DNA from: Snodgrassella alvi_G
Lineage (GTDB): Bacteria > Pseudomonadota > Gammaproteobacteria > Burkholderiales > Neisseriaceae
Direction of reading: 5' to 3'
NCBI GenBank assembly: GCA_946478525.1
Contig: CAMLCH010000009.1
Coordinates: forward strand, 3,006-67,005
DNA: 64,000 nucleotides
The position numbers and the translations under genes are program-made. The stretch's first letter is position 1. Each line of letters begins with the position of its first letter. Shown one piece after another: positions 63,991 to 64,000 of the stretch. The notes below the pieces were generated by a model. It saw only the letters and a list, made by a program, of their open reading frames with translations, did no database searches and was not told the DNA's origin.

Positions 63991-64000
63991 GGTGTCTGGC
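63991..64000 (-). rRNA. Possible 3' end of 5S rRNA (cut by window edge)
   Basis: The last bases, read on the minus strand, are GCCAGACACC, which resembles the 3' end of Neisseriaceae 5S rRNA (…CACTGCCAGGCA type), and a terminator follows directly. Only about ten bases are visible, so this is a context-based call. Confidence 0.45.

Noticed and set aside
1..64000. CRISPR arrays, insertion sequences, prophage and toxin-antitoxin pairs
   Set aside because: I looked for regularly spaced repeats, transposase motifs and phage structural genes and saw none; the only large repeat is the 1,319-bp tandem duplication.

Overview
The window reads as chromosomal DNA of a low-GC member of the Neisseriaceae. 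Snodgrassella, the bee-gut genus, is my best guess, but this is an inference without a database search. The pointers are an MtrR-MtrCDE efflux locus whose repressor starts MRKTKEEAQ like gonococcal MtrR; type IV pilus assembly genes of the pilF/pilG/pilD type followed by coaE-zapD-yacG; a GapA with the Neisseria-type sequence VNASGSLET; and two inverted repeats built from the DNA-uptake-like word GCTGCCTGAA. I saw no transposase, prophage, CRISPR array or integron.

Layout. 0-2 kb: end of rnhB, lpxB and a Pro-Arg-His tRNA operon, all on the minus strand. 2.3-7.6 kb: folD, a decayed gene, and a 1,319-bp tandem duplication in which two membrane-protein paralogues have diverged while about 780 bp of spacer stayed identical. 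7.6-19 kb: housekeeping genes on the plus strand (gapA, an M61 peptidase, an rpfE-like gene overlapping recJ, then pilF-pilG-pilD-coaE-zapD-yacG). 19-22 kb: a short-chain dehydrogenase relic, an AraC regulator and a divergent DHA2-type exporter, which look like an accessory module. 22-30 kb: ABC-2 exporter, bolA and murA; a frameshifted yciI; ppc; grpE behind a heat-shock-like promoter. 30-36 kb: a secreted cupin, an unidentified anchored protein, a periplasmic retropepsin-like protein and a family-3 polar amino acid ABC importer, separated by long AT-rich stretches.

36-45 kb is an iron-acquisition block on the minus strand: two related haem-type TonB receptors, then hmuS, hmuT, hmuU and hmuV. 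A Fur-like box lies upstream of the first receptor and a 15-bp palindrome upstream of the second. A third TonB receptor with its own Fur-like box lies at 58-60 kb. 45-47 kb holds a TPP riboswitch with tenA, then slyX and the ribosomal pair rpmB-rpmG. 47-54 kb is the mtrCDE efflux operon with divergent mtrR. 55-64 kb holds a universal stress protein, a thioesterase next to xerC, the third receptor, a DJ-1/PfpI protein, an AI-2E family permease, an Fsr-like MFS exporter, and at the very edge what looks like the 3' end of a minus-strand 5S rRNA with its terminator.

Most of the content is ordinary core genome. The places that deserve a second look are the tandem duplication with conserved spacers, the single-base frameshift in yciI, the decayed genes, the 222-residue orphan protein, the regulatory palindromes, and the uptake-word hairpins. 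I did not find a convincing undescribed multi-gene system.
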